Counted from the stretch's first letter, positions 1-7,031 are shown. The stretch is DNA of 10,376 bases from JAVBNJ01 sp031551625 (GCA_031551625.1 JAVBNJ010000147.1:1-10376); one strand, 5' to 3'. The notes: generated from the letters alone by a model not told the origin. A program made the numbers and translations.

Positions 1-2
1 TG

Positions 3-1595
3 AAAAAAGTATACCGCCAAAGCGAGCAAACATTTATTGATTTGCTGAACAACGTGCGCAACAATTGCCTTACTCCGGCAGATTTGGAACGCCTGAATGC
101 ACGCTACCGGCCGGGATTTGAATCTCCTGCCGGCGAAAAATATATTACGCTTACCACGCACAACAGCAAGGCCGACCGCATGAATGAGCACGAGTTGGCT
201 AAACTGCCGGCAGAGGAACGGGTGTTCGAAGGCGAAGTGCAGGGCGACTTTCCGGACTACGCCTTGCCGACCGACCGCCAGTTGCGTTTGAAAGTAGGCG
301 CCCAGGTAATGTTTATCAAGAACGACCCGGCGGGCAATTATTTCAACGGAAAAATTGCGGAGATAAGCCGCATAGCGGGGCGCGACGTGTATGCCTACCT
401 GTCCGACACGAACAAGGAAATACCCGTACACAAAGAAGAATGGAGCAACAAGCGGTACAAACTCAATAAGGAAACCGGTGCGGTCGAAGAAGATGAATTG
501 GGTTCCTACAAGCAGCTCCCGTTGCGGCTCGCGTGGGCTGTTACTATCCACAAAAGCCAGGGCTTGACGTTTGATAAAGCGATTGTTGATATCGGGGCCT
601 CGTTTGCTGCGGGGCAGGCCTACGTGGCGTTGAGCCGCTGCACCTCGCTTGACGGCATAGTGCTGCGCTCGCGCATGTCGCCCGATTGTATTCTCACGGA
701 CGAGTATGCACTCAACTACAGCCGGAGCGAGAAAGCCGAAAGCGAGTTGCAGCAACTACTTTCCGAGGGTAGGCGCAAGTATTGGGCCGAGCGCTTGCTG
801 CTGTATTTCGATTGGAAAAAAATGCACAGGCTCCTGTGGGATTTCCAAAAAGTGCTGGACGATAAAACGTCCGGGGAATTTAACCCGGCACGCGAATTGT
901 TGTTACACTTCAAACACCGCGTGGCGGAATTCGAAACAGTATCGCAACGTTTTTGCCAGCAGTTACAACACCTGATGGAGAAAGAACGCCTGACAGGCGA
1001 CCTCGCCGAATTGCGCGAACGCTGCCGCAGCGCGGTAAATTATTTTTACGAAAACGTGGGACGCGCCATCCTGCAACCGTTACAAGAGTTCAGCCAACAC
1101 GCCAAGTTGCCGAAGAATGCCAAGACTTTTCGCAAGTATATCGACGAACTTGAAAAAGATATTGTCTGCTTTCTCGAAAACATGAAGCAGGTGCGCTACA
1201 ACAATGTGCCTTTTGCCGAGGACATGATGCTGGAGTTACCGAAGAAGCAAGACATTTTTGAAGAACCCGAAAAGCCGAAAAAAGAAAAAGGCAATACACA
1301 GCGCGCCACGCTCAAGCTATTCAATGAAGGGCACTCTGTCGAAGAAATTGCGGCACTGCGCGCACTTGCCGTATCGACCATTGAGTCGCACCTGGCGCCG
1401 CACATCGGCAAAGAAGTGCCGGTGAGCAAATTTTTTACCAACAACGAAATTGTAGAGTTATTGCCACTTGTGCAACCACTACTTGAACTCGAAAGCCCGT
1501 CGTTCAAAGATTTGTTTACCGAACTCGGCGGGCAATACAGCTACGGCCGCCTGCGTATGCTATTCAGCTATTTTAAGAATATCCGGGAGAACTAA
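3..1595 (+). CDS. Pif1/UvrD-like ATP-dependent DNA helicase with C-terminal HTH domain, 5'-truncated by window edge
   Basis: The frame is open from the first bases (KKVYRQSEQTFIDLLNNVRNN), so the gene starts left of the window; the TTG at 42 is internal. What remains is helicase domain 2 plus a C-terminal extension. Around 300-320 the segment GAQVMFIKND is typical of Pif1-like enzymes. Around 530-645 AVTIHKSQGLTF and QAYVALSRC are the late superfamily 1 motifs that couple ATP hydrolysis to DNA movement (UvrD_C_2-type fold). The Walker A and B motifs would lie upstream. From about 710 to 1250 the protein is charged and helical. From about 1290 to the end (TQRATLKLFNEGHSVEEIA...) it resembles the HTH_40/RQC-like DNA-binding domain found at the end of RecQ and Pif1-like helicases in Bacteroidota. 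The likely role is cytoplasmic DNA unwinding in replication or repair; the substrate cannot be read from sequence. There is no obvious terminator after the stop. Confidence 0.9.
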   Translation, partial: KKVYRQSEQTFIDLLNNVRNNCLTPADLERLNARYRPGFESPAGEKYITLTTHNSKADRMNEHELAKLPAEERVFEGEVQGDFPDYALPTDRQLRLKVGAQVMFIKNDPAGNYFNGKIAEISRIAGRDVYAYLSDTNKEIPVHKEEWSNKRYKLNKETGAVEEDELGSYKQLPLRLAWAVTIHKSQGLTFDKAIVDIGASFAAGQAYVALSRCTSLDGIVLRSRMSPDCILTDEYALNYSRSEKAESELQQLLSEGRRKYWAERLLLYFDWKKMHRLLWDFQKVLDDKTSGEFNPARELLLHFKHRVAEFETVSQRFCQQLQHLMEKERLTGDLAELRERCRSAVNYFYENVGRAILQPLQEFSQHAKLPKNAKTFRKYIDELEKDIVCFLENMKQVRYNNVPFAEDMMLELPKKQDIFEEPEKPKKEKGNTQRATLKLFNEGHSVEEIAALRALAVSTIESHLAPHIGKEVPVSKFFTNNEIVELLPLVQPLLELESPSFKDLFTELGGQYSYGRLRMLFSYFKNIREN

Positions 1596-1615
1596 ATTTG
1601 CATGCGGCATTCGAC

Positions 1616-1750
1616 CTAAAACGTAATTGTTGCCGCCGTCGACCCGTGAATGGTTTGAACACCCATGTAAATAGTATATTCGTACGTAATATATTCTTTC
1701 GTACAGAAAACAAGTAGCAACAAAGCGACAAGGCCAAGTAATTTTCTCAT
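1616..1750 (-). CDS. Possible small secreted or lipoprotein-like protein (44 aa)
   Basis: Read on the minus strand, the ATG at 1750 (or the in-frame ATG at 1756) opens a short protein. It begins MRKLLGLVALLLLVFC, a positively charged start followed by a hydrophobic core and a cysteine, as in a lipoprotein signal. It then has a Tyr/Thr-rich tail (TKEYITYEYTIYMGVQTIHG) ending in ATITF. The lipobox is imperfect, with Phe rather than Gly/Ala/Ser before the Cys, so a transmembrane or ordinary secreted peptide is also possible. A TAnnTTTG promoter motif lies just upstream. The frame stays open further upstream to 1942, but that part is antisense to the deacetylase start and looks non-coding. No family was recognised. 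It could be chance or a remnant of a longer gene. Confidence 0.4.
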   Translation of the reverse strand: MRKLLGLVALLLLVFCTKEYITYEYTIYMGVQTIHGSTAATITF

Positions 1751-1771
1751 AGGCATGTTTGAAATTCGTAA

Positions 1772-1779
1772 CAAAGATA
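1772..1779 (-). promoter_or_regulatory. TAnnTTTG promoter -7 motif for the small minus-strand ORF
   Basis: The minus strand reads TATCTTTG, an exact match to the Bacteroidota -7 consensus TAnnTTTG. It lies 15-21 nt before the candidate ATGs at 1756 and 1750, so the leader would be very short. I see no convincing TTTG box 19-21 nt further upstream, which lowers confidence. Confidence 0.4.
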
Positions 1780-1836
1780 CGTAAAAAATGTTTTGGATAG
1801 TGGCGCCTGCCGGCTCAATTGTCTTAAAGATAAATC

Positions 1837-1867
1837 TTCGTGCAATGGATTCTTTTCCGTACCTTTG
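1837..1867 (+). promoter_or_regulatory. Bacteroidota-type promoter for the polysaccharide deacetylase gene
   Basis: A TTCG box (1837-1840, one mismatch to TTTG), a 19-nt spacer and TACCTTTG (1860-1867, exact TAnnTTTG) match the housekeeping promoter layout of Bacteroidota. Transcription would begin near 1874. That falls downstream of the ATG at 1788 and upstream of the ATG at 1893, so it decides the start of the next gene. Confidence 0.7.
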
Positions 1868-1892
1868 TAATCTTTTAAAGTTTAATCGAGCT

Positions 1893-2504
1893 ATGCGTAT
1901 TCGTCCGCCAGGGTTTATCCGCCGTATGTTTCCTACTTTCATCTGGAATTTCCCGGACGAAACCGAGGCGATTTACCTTACGTTCGACGATGGCCCCAGC
2001 CCCGAGGTGACGCCATGGGTGCTCGACCAGCTCGATAAATTCAATGCCAAAGCCACTTTTTTTTGTTTAGGCAAAAATGTGGAACAGTATCCCGAACTAT
2101 TCGAGGAAATCAAACGGCGCGGCCATGCGGTGGGCAATCACTCCTACAGCCACATCAAAGGATGGGGAATGGACACCGGCACTTACCTGCGCGACGCCGA
2201 CCTTGCCGAAGGGTTCATTGGCGGCAATTTGTTCCGCCCGCCTTATGCGCGCATTGGTCCCAATCAGGCGCGTATGCTGAGCGAGCGTTACAAGATTATT
2301 ATGTGGAACGTGCTGAGCCGCGACTACAATCGCAGCCTCTCGGGCAAAGCATGTGCACGAGGTGTAGTAAAATATTTGCGGCCGGGCGATATTGTGGTGT
2401 TCCACGACTCGCGCAAGTCGGCCAAAAACTTGTGGTATGCACTGCCCATCGTATTAAAATTTATACAAACCAAAGGCTGGAAATGCAAAGCAATATCACT
2501 ATAA
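1893..2504 (+). CDS. Polysaccharide deacetylase family protein (NodB/CE4 domain)
   Basis: This 203-aa protein is a metal-dependent deacetylase of carbohydrate esterase family 4, which removes N- or O-acetyl groups from sugar polymers such as peptidoglycan or other glycans. The CE4 motifs appear in order: TFDDGP at 30-35 (catalytic Asp32 and metal ligand Asp33), HSYSH at 83-87 (metal-binding His pair), FRPPY at 114-118, and VFHDS at 169-173 (motif with catalytic His171). It is close to a bare NodB domain. No signal peptide is visible, so the site of action is unclear. The ATG at 1893 (MRIRPPGFIRR) is preferred over the in-frame ATG at 1788 because a good promoter lies between them and the upstream 35 residues do not look coding. 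The next gene, purD, starts 21 bp after the stop and may be co-transcribed. The substrate is not determined. Confidence 0.9.
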   Translation: MRIRPPGFIRRMFPTFIWNFPDETEAIYLTFDDGPSPEVTPWVLDQLDKFNAKATFFCLGKNVEQYPELFEEIKRRGHAVGNHSYSHIKGWGMDTGTYLRDADLAEGFIGGNLFRPPYARIGPNQARMLSERYKIIMWNVLSRDYNRSLSGKACARGVVKYLRPGDIVVFHDSRKSAKNLWYALPIVLKFIQTKGWKCKAISL

Positions 2505-2533
2505 ATTGAAAATGAAGAATTGAGAATGGAGAA
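2505..2533 (+). repeat. Purine-rich degenerate repeat overlapping the purD start
   Basis: The short gap and first purD codons consist of reiterated units: attgaaaatga, agaattgaga, atggagaatg. This GAAAATGA/GAGAATGG pattern resembles intergenic repeats I recall from Bacteroidota genomes; that is recollection, not a search result. It may also act as a purine-rich translation initiation region for purD. Confidence 0.35.
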
Positions 2534-3800
2534 TGTCTTGGTAATAGGTTCAGGTGGTCGCGAACATGCATTGGCATGGAAGTTGGCTCAAAGCAAACAG
2601 TTGGGTAAATTATTTATTGCCCCCGGAAATCCCGGTACGGCAACCCTTGGCGAGAATGTGCCGGTGGCAGCTACCGATTTCGAAGCCTTGAAAAAAGCAG
2701 TGGTCGACAAGAAAATTACGATGGTAGTCGTTGGCCCCGAAGACCCATTGGTAAACGGCATTGCCGATTTCTTTGCCGCCGATGAGGCGTTGAAAGCCGT
2801 TCCGGTTATCGGCCCGTGCAAGCGCGGTGCACAATTGGAAGGCAGCAAAGACTTCTCAAAGCAGTTTATGCAAAAGTATGCAATTCCTACGGCGCGCTAC
2901 AAAACTATTACAGCAGAAAATATCGTTGAGGGCGAAGCATTTCTCGATACCTTGCAAGCGCCATACGTGCTCAAGGCCGATGGGCTGGCAGCCGGCAAGG
3001 GTGTACTCATCATTGACTCGCGCGATGAAGCCAAGCAACAATTGCGAGCCATGCTGCAAGGTATGTTTGGCGCGGCCAGCAGCAAAGTCGTAATCGAAGA
3101 ATTTTTGAAAGGCATAGAACTTTCGGTGTTTGTACTGACCGACGGGAAGAGTTATAAAATATTGCCAGAAGCTAAGGACTATAAACGCATTGGAGAAGGC
3201 GACACCGGGTTGAACACCGGTGGTATGGGAGCCGTATCGCCTGTGCCGTTTGCTACGCCGGAGTTTATGCAGCGTGTCGAAGAGCGCATTGTAAAACCTA
3301 CCGTGAAAGGCTTGCAGCAGGAGGGCATTACCTACAAAGGTTTTATTTTTATCGGACTGATGAATGTGAACGGCAACCCGTATGTGATTGAATACAACGT
3401 GCGCATGGGTGATCCCGAAACCGAAGCGGTGATGCCGCGCCTCGATGCCGACCTGCTTGATTTGTTTGATGGTGTGGCGCACGGGACGTTGCACGAAAAA
3501 AAATTCGACATTGTTCCGCAAACAGCGGTGACCGTGGTATGCGTATCGGGCGGCTACCCCGAAGCCTACCAAAAAGAGTTGACGATAACGGGTTGCGATG
3601 CAATAACTAAATCATTAGTTTTTCATGCCGGAACAGCCGTGAAAAATAATACACTTGTAACAGCAGGTGGGCGCGTGTTGGCGGTTACTTCGCTTAGCAA
3701 TAATATTGAAGCTGCACGGCAGGCAAGCTATGCAACAATCGCCGGAATAAAATTCGAAGGCCTGTATTTCCGCCGCGATATCGGAAACGACTTAAAATAA
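2526..3800 (+). CDS. purD: Phosphoribosylamine--glycine ligase (GAR synthetase)
   Basis: PurD catalyses the second step of de novo purine synthesis: 5-phosphoribosylamine + glycine + ATP give glycinamide ribonucleotide, ADP and phosphate, in the cytoplasm. The 424-aa length is normal for a monofunctional bacterial PurD. Visible motifs are the N-terminal GSGGREHA (8-15) and PGNPGT (33-38), the ATP-grasp stretch LKADGLAAGKGV (149-160), EEF (191-193), TGGMGAVSP (231-239), the metal/ATP site NVRMGDPETE (291-300), and the C-terminal domain with HAGT (367-370). The ATG at 2526 (MENVLVIGSGG) fits the family start better than the TTG at 2520. No purM or purN domain is fused. It lies directly after the deacetylase gene, probably in the same transcript, and shares its pathway with purQ downstream. 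Confidence 0.97.
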   Translation: MENVLVIGSGGREHALAWKLAQSKQLGKLFIAPGNPGTATLGENVPVAATDFEALKKAVVDKKITMVVVGPEDPLVNGIADFFAADEALKAVPVIGPCKRGAQLEGSKDFSKQFMQKYAIPTARYKTITAENIVEGEAFLDTLQAPYVLKADGLAAGKGVLIIDSRDEAKQQLRAMLQGMFGAASSKVVIEEFLKGIELSVFVLTDGKSYKILPEAKDYKRIGEGDTGLNTGGMGAVSPVPFATPEFMQRVEERIVKPTVKGLQQEGITYKGFIFIGLMNVNGNPYVIEYNVRMGDPETEAVMPRLDADLLDLFDGVAHGTLHEKKFDIVPQTAVTVVCVSGGYPEAYQKELTITGCDAITKSLVFHAGTAVKNNTLVTAGGRVLAVTSLSNNIEAARQASYATIAGIKFEGLYFRRDIGNDLK

Positions 3801-3809
3801 TACGATAAG

Positions 3810-3960
3810 TTTTATCCACGAATTACACTAACTACACGAAGGAAAGATGCACATTGAGATGCTAAATAGAAATTACACAAATTGTTTCTTATTTGCAAAG
3901 CAACAAATTAGTGTGACAGTGTTTCTAGTGTCTTAAAATTAGTGTAATTCGTGGACAAAA
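3810..3960. repeat. 151-bp imperfect palindromic element (MITE- or REP-like) between purD and the membrane protein gene
   Basis: The outer arms 3810-3831 and 3939-3960 are inverted copies over 22 bp with one mismatch, with a perfect 17-bp core (tccacgaattacactaa / ttagtgtaattcgtgga). Nested inside are a 6-bp pair tagaaa/tttcta (3867-3872 with 3922-3927) and a hairpin 3875-3914 whose tip pairs tgtttctt (3883-3890) with aagcaaca (3898-3905, one mismatch) around a 7-nt loop. The element fills almost the whole gap between purD and the next gene. No ORF is contained. It could be a non-autonomous mobile repeat, a transcript-stabilising or terminating structure, or both. No U-tract follows, so it is not a standard intrinsic terminator. 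Confidence 0.75.
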
Positions 3961-3973
3961 AGAAAGAGTTTAT

Positions 3974-4957
3974 ATGTTTTTGAACTTACTACGACGCAAC
4001 AATTTTTTCGCACTCGGCTTTTGCTTTGTGTTGCTGCTGCTGCTGTGGGCGCCGCGATTGGTAGCGGGTTTTGCAGTTGATGCAAATATGCTGCATCCGC
4101 AAATAGTAGCGCAATCGCTATGGTTGGGGCTCTTATCAAATAATGGATGGTTTACGCTTGTGGCATTCTTGCTTACGTTTATCGGTGCGTGGTTTCTGTT
4201 ATTTCTCAATAACCGCCACATGTTTCATAGCTCCAATGAATTTTTGTTGCCATTGCTTTATGTGTTGATAGCGTCGGCTATTCCTTCCACACAATGGTTT
4301 TCGGGGGCACAGGTGGCGCTGGTATTCATTGCAACCGGGCTGAATTTTTTATTCTTCTCGCACCACCGCACGCCGGGGCTGGCCGAATTGTTTACCGCCG
4401 TATTTTGTTTTTCGGTGGCGGCATTGTGTTTCCCTCCGGTGTTACTGTTACTTTTATTAATGCCCATGGGAGTGCTCACGCTACGCTCGTTCGCCTGGCG
4501 CGATTGGCTGGTGTTACTCATAGCCGCTGCTTTGCCATTTGCCTATTGCTACCTTTATTTTTGGCTGACAACACACGATGCACAGCTGTCACTGACGGCT
4601 TTTAATGTGCTGTTGCCGTCGCTTCCACAAAGCATTTCGGTTGGCAATACTTCTTTGGTAACATTCCTGGTTGCTATTGTGTTGATTGTTTTGATAGCTA
4701 TTGTGGGTGGTTTTTCGAGGCAACAAGGCAGTAAGGTAAAGACGTTCCATATACGTGCTGTTTTTCTGTGGATGATGTTATTTTTAGTAAGCGGTTTTAT
4801 TTTTTACCCTGCCTATAATTTTCAACTGATGCCCCTGTTAGCCTTTCCTATAGCGGTAATTGCCGCCAATTACTTTGCACAGCCAAAGGGACGGAAGATG
4901 AAAATTTTCTGTTGGTTAATATTGTTGTTAGCAATTATTTATTTACAACTGGCATAA
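3974..4957 (+). CDS. Polytopic inner-membrane protein, DUF6427-like
   Basis: This 327-aa protein is almost entirely hydrophobic. I count about ten membrane segments, near residues 11-31, 57-78, 88-103, 111-128, 138-152, 153-170, 176-198, 226-246, 262-280 and 284-325 (the last stretch may hold two). Short polar loops carry most of the charge, for example SHHRTPG (129-135) and SRQQGSKVK (248-256). It begins MFLNLLRRNNFF with positive residues before the first helix, suggesting a cytoplasmic N-terminus. Size, start and topology recall the Bacteroidota family DUF6427, whose function is unknown; some members have been labelled beta-carotene monooxygenase-like, which nothing here supports. There are no visible catalytic motifs. 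It sits between two purine genes, but a transport role in that pathway would be speculation. The ATG at 3974 lies 13 bp after the palindromic element. Confidence 0.75.
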   Translation: MFLNLLRRNNFFALGFCFVLLLLLWAPRLVAGFAVDANMLHPQIVAQSLWLGLLSNNGWFTLVAFLLTFIGAWFLLFLNNRHMFHSSNEFLLPLLYVLIASAIPSTQWFSGAQVALVFIATGLNFLFFSHHRTPGLAELFTAVFCFSVAALCFPPVLLLLLLMPMGVLTLRSFAWRDWLVLLIAAALPFAYCYLYFWLTTHDAQLSLTAFNVLLPSLPQSISVGNTSLVTFLVAIVLIVLIAIVGGFSRQQGSKVKTFHIRAVFLWMMLFLVSGFIFYPAYNFQLMPLLAFPIAVIAANYFAQPKGRKMKIFCWLILLLAIIYLQLA

Positions 4958-4963
4958 ATTTTG

Positions 4964-4971
4964 TAAATTTG
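4964..4971 (+). promoter_or_regulatory. TAnnTTTG promoter -7 motif for purQ
   Basis: TAAATTTG is an exact match to the -7 consensus and starts 7 bp after the stop of the membrane protein gene. The implied transcription start near 4978 gives purQ a leader of about 29 nt. The region 19-21 nt upstream (attt/ttta) is only a weak -33 box. Read-through from the upstream gene is also possible. Confidence 0.45.
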
Positions 4972-5006
4972 TTTTTTTAAACTTTGAATCTTTAAATTAT
5001 TTTGTA

Positions 5007-5696
5007 ATGAAATTCGGCGTAGTGATTTTCCCCGGTTCCAATTGCGACCACGACATGATTTATACTTTTCGCGACATCCTTAAACAAGAAGTGGTGGAGT
5101 TATGGCACAAAGACCATGATTTGAAAGGAGTGGATGGTGTATTGTTGCCCGGTGGTTTTTCCTATGGCGACTACTTGCGCTGCGGTGCATTGGCCAAATT
5201 TTCGCCTATTATGAAAGAAGTGATGGAATTTGCCGACAAAGGCGGTTTTGTAATGGGCGTATGCAATGGTTTCCAAATCCTTTGCGAGAGCGGATTATTG
5301 CCCGGTGTACTATTGCCTAACAACACCCAGAAGTTTATTTGTAAAAATATTTACCTGTTGCCCGACAGTAAAACGTCGTATGCAACCTGTTACCTTGATA
5401 AATCGCAACCGCTCAAAATTCCCATTGCCCATGCCGATGGTCGCTACTATGCCGATGCTGCCACACTGGCCTCGTTGCAAGCAAACGATCAAGTGCTGTT
5501 CCGTTATTGCGACGAAAGCGGCAATGTGTCGGAATCCATGAACCCCAATGGTTCGCTCAACAACATTGCCGGTGTATGCAATGCGAAGAAAAATGTGTAT
5601 GGGATGATGCCGCACCCCGAGCGCGCCACCGACCTTAACCTTGGCAACACCGACGGCTTGAAAATTTTCGAATCGGTGCTGAAGATGTTGAAATAA
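5007..5696 (+). CDS. purQ: Phosphoribosylformylglycinamidine synthase, glutaminase subunit
   Basis: PurQ is the class I glutamine amidotransferase subunit of FGAM synthase. It releases ammonia from glutamine for the ATP-dependent conversion of FGAR to FGAM by PurL, with PurS bridging the complex. The 229-aa length is normal for a free-standing PurQ. The start FGVVIFPGSNCDHD is characteristic. The oxyanion region is LLPGGFSYGDYLR (46-58), the nucleophile elbow is GVCNGFQ (84-90, Cys86), and the His-Glu part of the triad is in PHPERATD (202-209, His203 and Glu205). The gene stands alone rather than being the C-terminal domain of a large fused PurL, implying separate purL and purS genes elsewhere. 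The leader is AU-rich (ttattttgta before the ATG) without a clear Shine-Dalgarno, as is usual in this phylum. It converges with apbE, 45 bp away. Confidence 0.96.
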   Translation: MKFGVVIFPGSNCDHDMIYTFRDILKQEVVELWHKDHDLKGVDGVLLPGGFSYGDYLRCGALAKFSPIMKEVMEFADKGGFVMGVCNGFQILCESGLLPGVLLPNNTQKFICKNIYLLPDSKTSYATCYLDKSQPLKIPIAHADGRYYADAATLASLQANDQVLFRYCDESGNVSESMNPNGSLNNIAGVCNAKKNVYGMMPHPERATDLNLGNTDGLKIFESVLKMLK

Positions 5697-5741
5697 TAAA
5701 AATTCAAGAAAAATTATACTACCTGTCCGGTTGAGGGGAAA

Positions 5742-6737
5742 CTACCTTATCATGGCTTGAACATCAGGGGTACTGAATGTTCCTAATTTACCATTTTGCT
5801 CGAATATTAAATACACGCCTAATTCCGGGTGGTCAATTAGAAATTGTTTGGTTTCCTCTACTCCCATAACCATGAATGCGGTTGCATAAGCGTCTGCCGT
5901 CATGCAATCGGATGCAATAACAGTGACACTTAATAAATTGTGCAATACCGGATAGCCTGTTGCCGGATTGATCGTATGCGCATATTTTTTACCGTTTTCT
6001 TCATAAAATTTCCGGTAGTTGCCCGATGTAGCCAATGATCTATCACTGAACTGAAGGATCGTTTGCAGATTTTTACCGGGAAAATTATTTCCATCAATAG
6101 GTTTATCAATGCCTACCGCCCATAATCTTCCCTTGCTATTTATCCCTTTGCAGCGAATTTCGCCTCCGATTTCTACAATATAATTGCGTACACCCGACTG
6201 TTCCAGGAAATGAGCCACCACATCAACCCCGTAGCCCTTTGCTATGGCGTTTGCGTTGAGTGTTACGCGCGGGTCATTTTTTATAATTTGCGAATGTTCC
6301 AGTTTTACATGTTCCATTCCGCAGAATAACTTCAGGCTGTCAATCATGTGTTGCGTCACTTTCTCCCGGTTCTTGAACCCGAAGCCCCATACATTGAATA
6401 ACGGAGATGCCGAAATATCAAAAGCGCCTCCGGTAATCAAGTAAATTTCGTAGCTGCGTAAAAAAGTGGCCGTAAATAAACTATCTACTTTTACATTTTC
6501 GTTCCGGTTGATTTTTGAAATAATGGACTGCGGATTATAGATCGACAGTGATTGATCGACGTTTTTTAATTGGGTCGCGATGCCATTTGTTATAAATGCA
6601 GAATCGGCGACGTTGTCATGAATAATATGGTACGAAGTACCCATCGTAAACCCATCCAAAACTATATATTTTCGTTGTTGGCCACTACAGTTGGAAAACA
6701 AGAGGGTAACGATAAGAAGAGAAAAAATTTGTTTCAT
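5742..6737 (-). CDS. apbE: FAD:protein FMN transferase (ApbE family), lipoprotein
   Basis: ApbE attaches FMN covalently to a Thr/Ser of target proteins such as NqrB, NqrC and RnfG, using FAD as donor and Mg2+. The enzyme acts outside the inner membrane. This 331-aa copy starts MKQIFSLLIVTLLFSNC, a lipoprotein signal with Cys17 (Asn at -1 is unusual). Family motifs in order are MGTSYH (32-37), GGAFDIS (103-109), NVWGFG (115-120), NANAIAKGYGVD (161-172), EIGGE (189-193), SGNYRKF (238-244), HTINPATGYP (254-263) and DCMTADAYATA (277-287, the metal-binding end with Asp282). All key blocks are present and the length is normal, so it should be active. No nqr or rnf gene is nearby, so its target is encoded elsewhere. 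It has its own promoter. Base composition looks more AT-rich than purD or the helicase. Confidence 0.95.
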   Translation of the reverse strand: MKQIFSLLIVTLLFSNCSGQQRKYIVLDGFTMGTSYHIIHDNVADSAFITNGIATQLKNVDQSLSIYNPQSIISKINRNENVKVDSLFTATFLRSYEIYLITGGAFDISASPLFNVWGFGFKNREKVTQHMIDSLKLFCGMEHVKLEHSQIIKNDPRVTLNANAIAKGYGVDVVAHFLEQSGVRNYIVEIGGEIRCKGINSKGRLWAVGIDKPIDGNNFPGKNLQTILQFSDRSLATSGNYRKFYEENGKKYAHTINPATGYPVLHNLLSVTVIASDCMTADAYATAFMVMGVEETKQFLIDHPELGVYLIFEQNGKLGTFSTPDVQAMIR

Positions 6738-6751
6738 AGCGAAAGAAAAGC

Positions 6752-6782
6752 CAAAGGTAAATAATTTCTTTGAATTATCAGA
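6752..6782 (-). promoter_or_regulatory. Bacteroidota-type promoter for apbE
   Basis: On the minus strand TCTG (6782-6779, one mismatch to TTTG), a 19-nt spacer and TACCTTTG (6759-6752, exact TAnnTTTG) form a good promoter. Transcription would start near 6745, leaving a leader of only about 8 nt before the ATG at 6737. Confidence 0.7.
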
Positions 6783-7003
6783 AAATGTTCAATTTATGAC
6801 AGGAGTAACATGTTTCGGCTTTTCTGAGGCAGGAGTTTACTTGTACTTGTTATTTTCATATAACAACAGTTGGCAGCAATCAACAGGCGGAGTTTTGCCT
6901 CCTAATACCTAAAAATGTATACTAAAAATGTTAATATATGAAAAATAGTGTTAAAAAGTGTTAATTACGTGAGGATCTGTATAAAAATCTGGGAATAAGG
7001 TAT
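6783..7003. other. AT-rich non-coding region with short repeated motifs
   Basis: No credible gene is seen. The + strand ORF running through 6691-6912 overlaps apbE antisense and has no family-like features. From 6911 to 6964 a run of similar units is visible (aaaaatgtatac, aaaaatgttaat, aaaaatagtgttaa, aaaaagtgttaa), spaced about 12-17 bp. They could be chance in AT-rich DNA or binding sites upstream of the following promoter motif. A weak aggc...gcct hairpin lies near 6886-6901. Confidence 0.4.
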
Positions 7004-7011
7004 TATCTTTG
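7004..7011 (+). promoter_or_regulatory. TAnnTTTG promoter -7 motif upstream of the surface-protein gene
   Basis: TATCTTTG is an exact -7 consensus match. No good TTTG box sits at 19-21 nt upstream. The expected transcript would start near 7018 and give either a 14-nt leader for the small ORF at 7032 or a leader of roughly 218 nt for the gene at 7236. It is the only TAnnTTTG on this strand that I see between apbE and that gene. Confidence 0.45.
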
Positions 7012-7031
7012 TATATATAAAATGTACAGCT

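Noticed and set aside
1788..1892. N-terminal extension of the deacetylase from the ATG at 1788
   Set aside because: A strong promoter motif (TACCTTTG 1860-1867) lies inside it, and the family-like sequence begins at MRIRPP (1893).
2063..2509. 148-aa open frame overlapping the deacetylase in another frame
   Set aside because: The deacetylase frame has all CE4 motifs; this one is low-complexity shadow sequence.
2856..3572. 238-aa open frame antisense to purD
   Set aside because: It lies fully inside a well-conserved purD, is His/Arg-rich and has no recognisable motifs; a composition shadow.
3810..3960. Integron attC site
   Set aside because: The palindrome lacks the RYYYAAC/GTTRRRY core boxes at its ends, and the neighbours are ordinary housekeeping genes.
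5697..5741. Bidirectional terminator between purQ and apbE
   Set aside because: No stable stem followed by a T-run could be found; only 3-4 bp pairings around ggtt/aac and acc/ggt.
6691..6912. 73-aa + strand ORF across the apbE start
   Set aside because: It begins antisense to apbE codons and overlaps the apbE promoter; no signal or family features.
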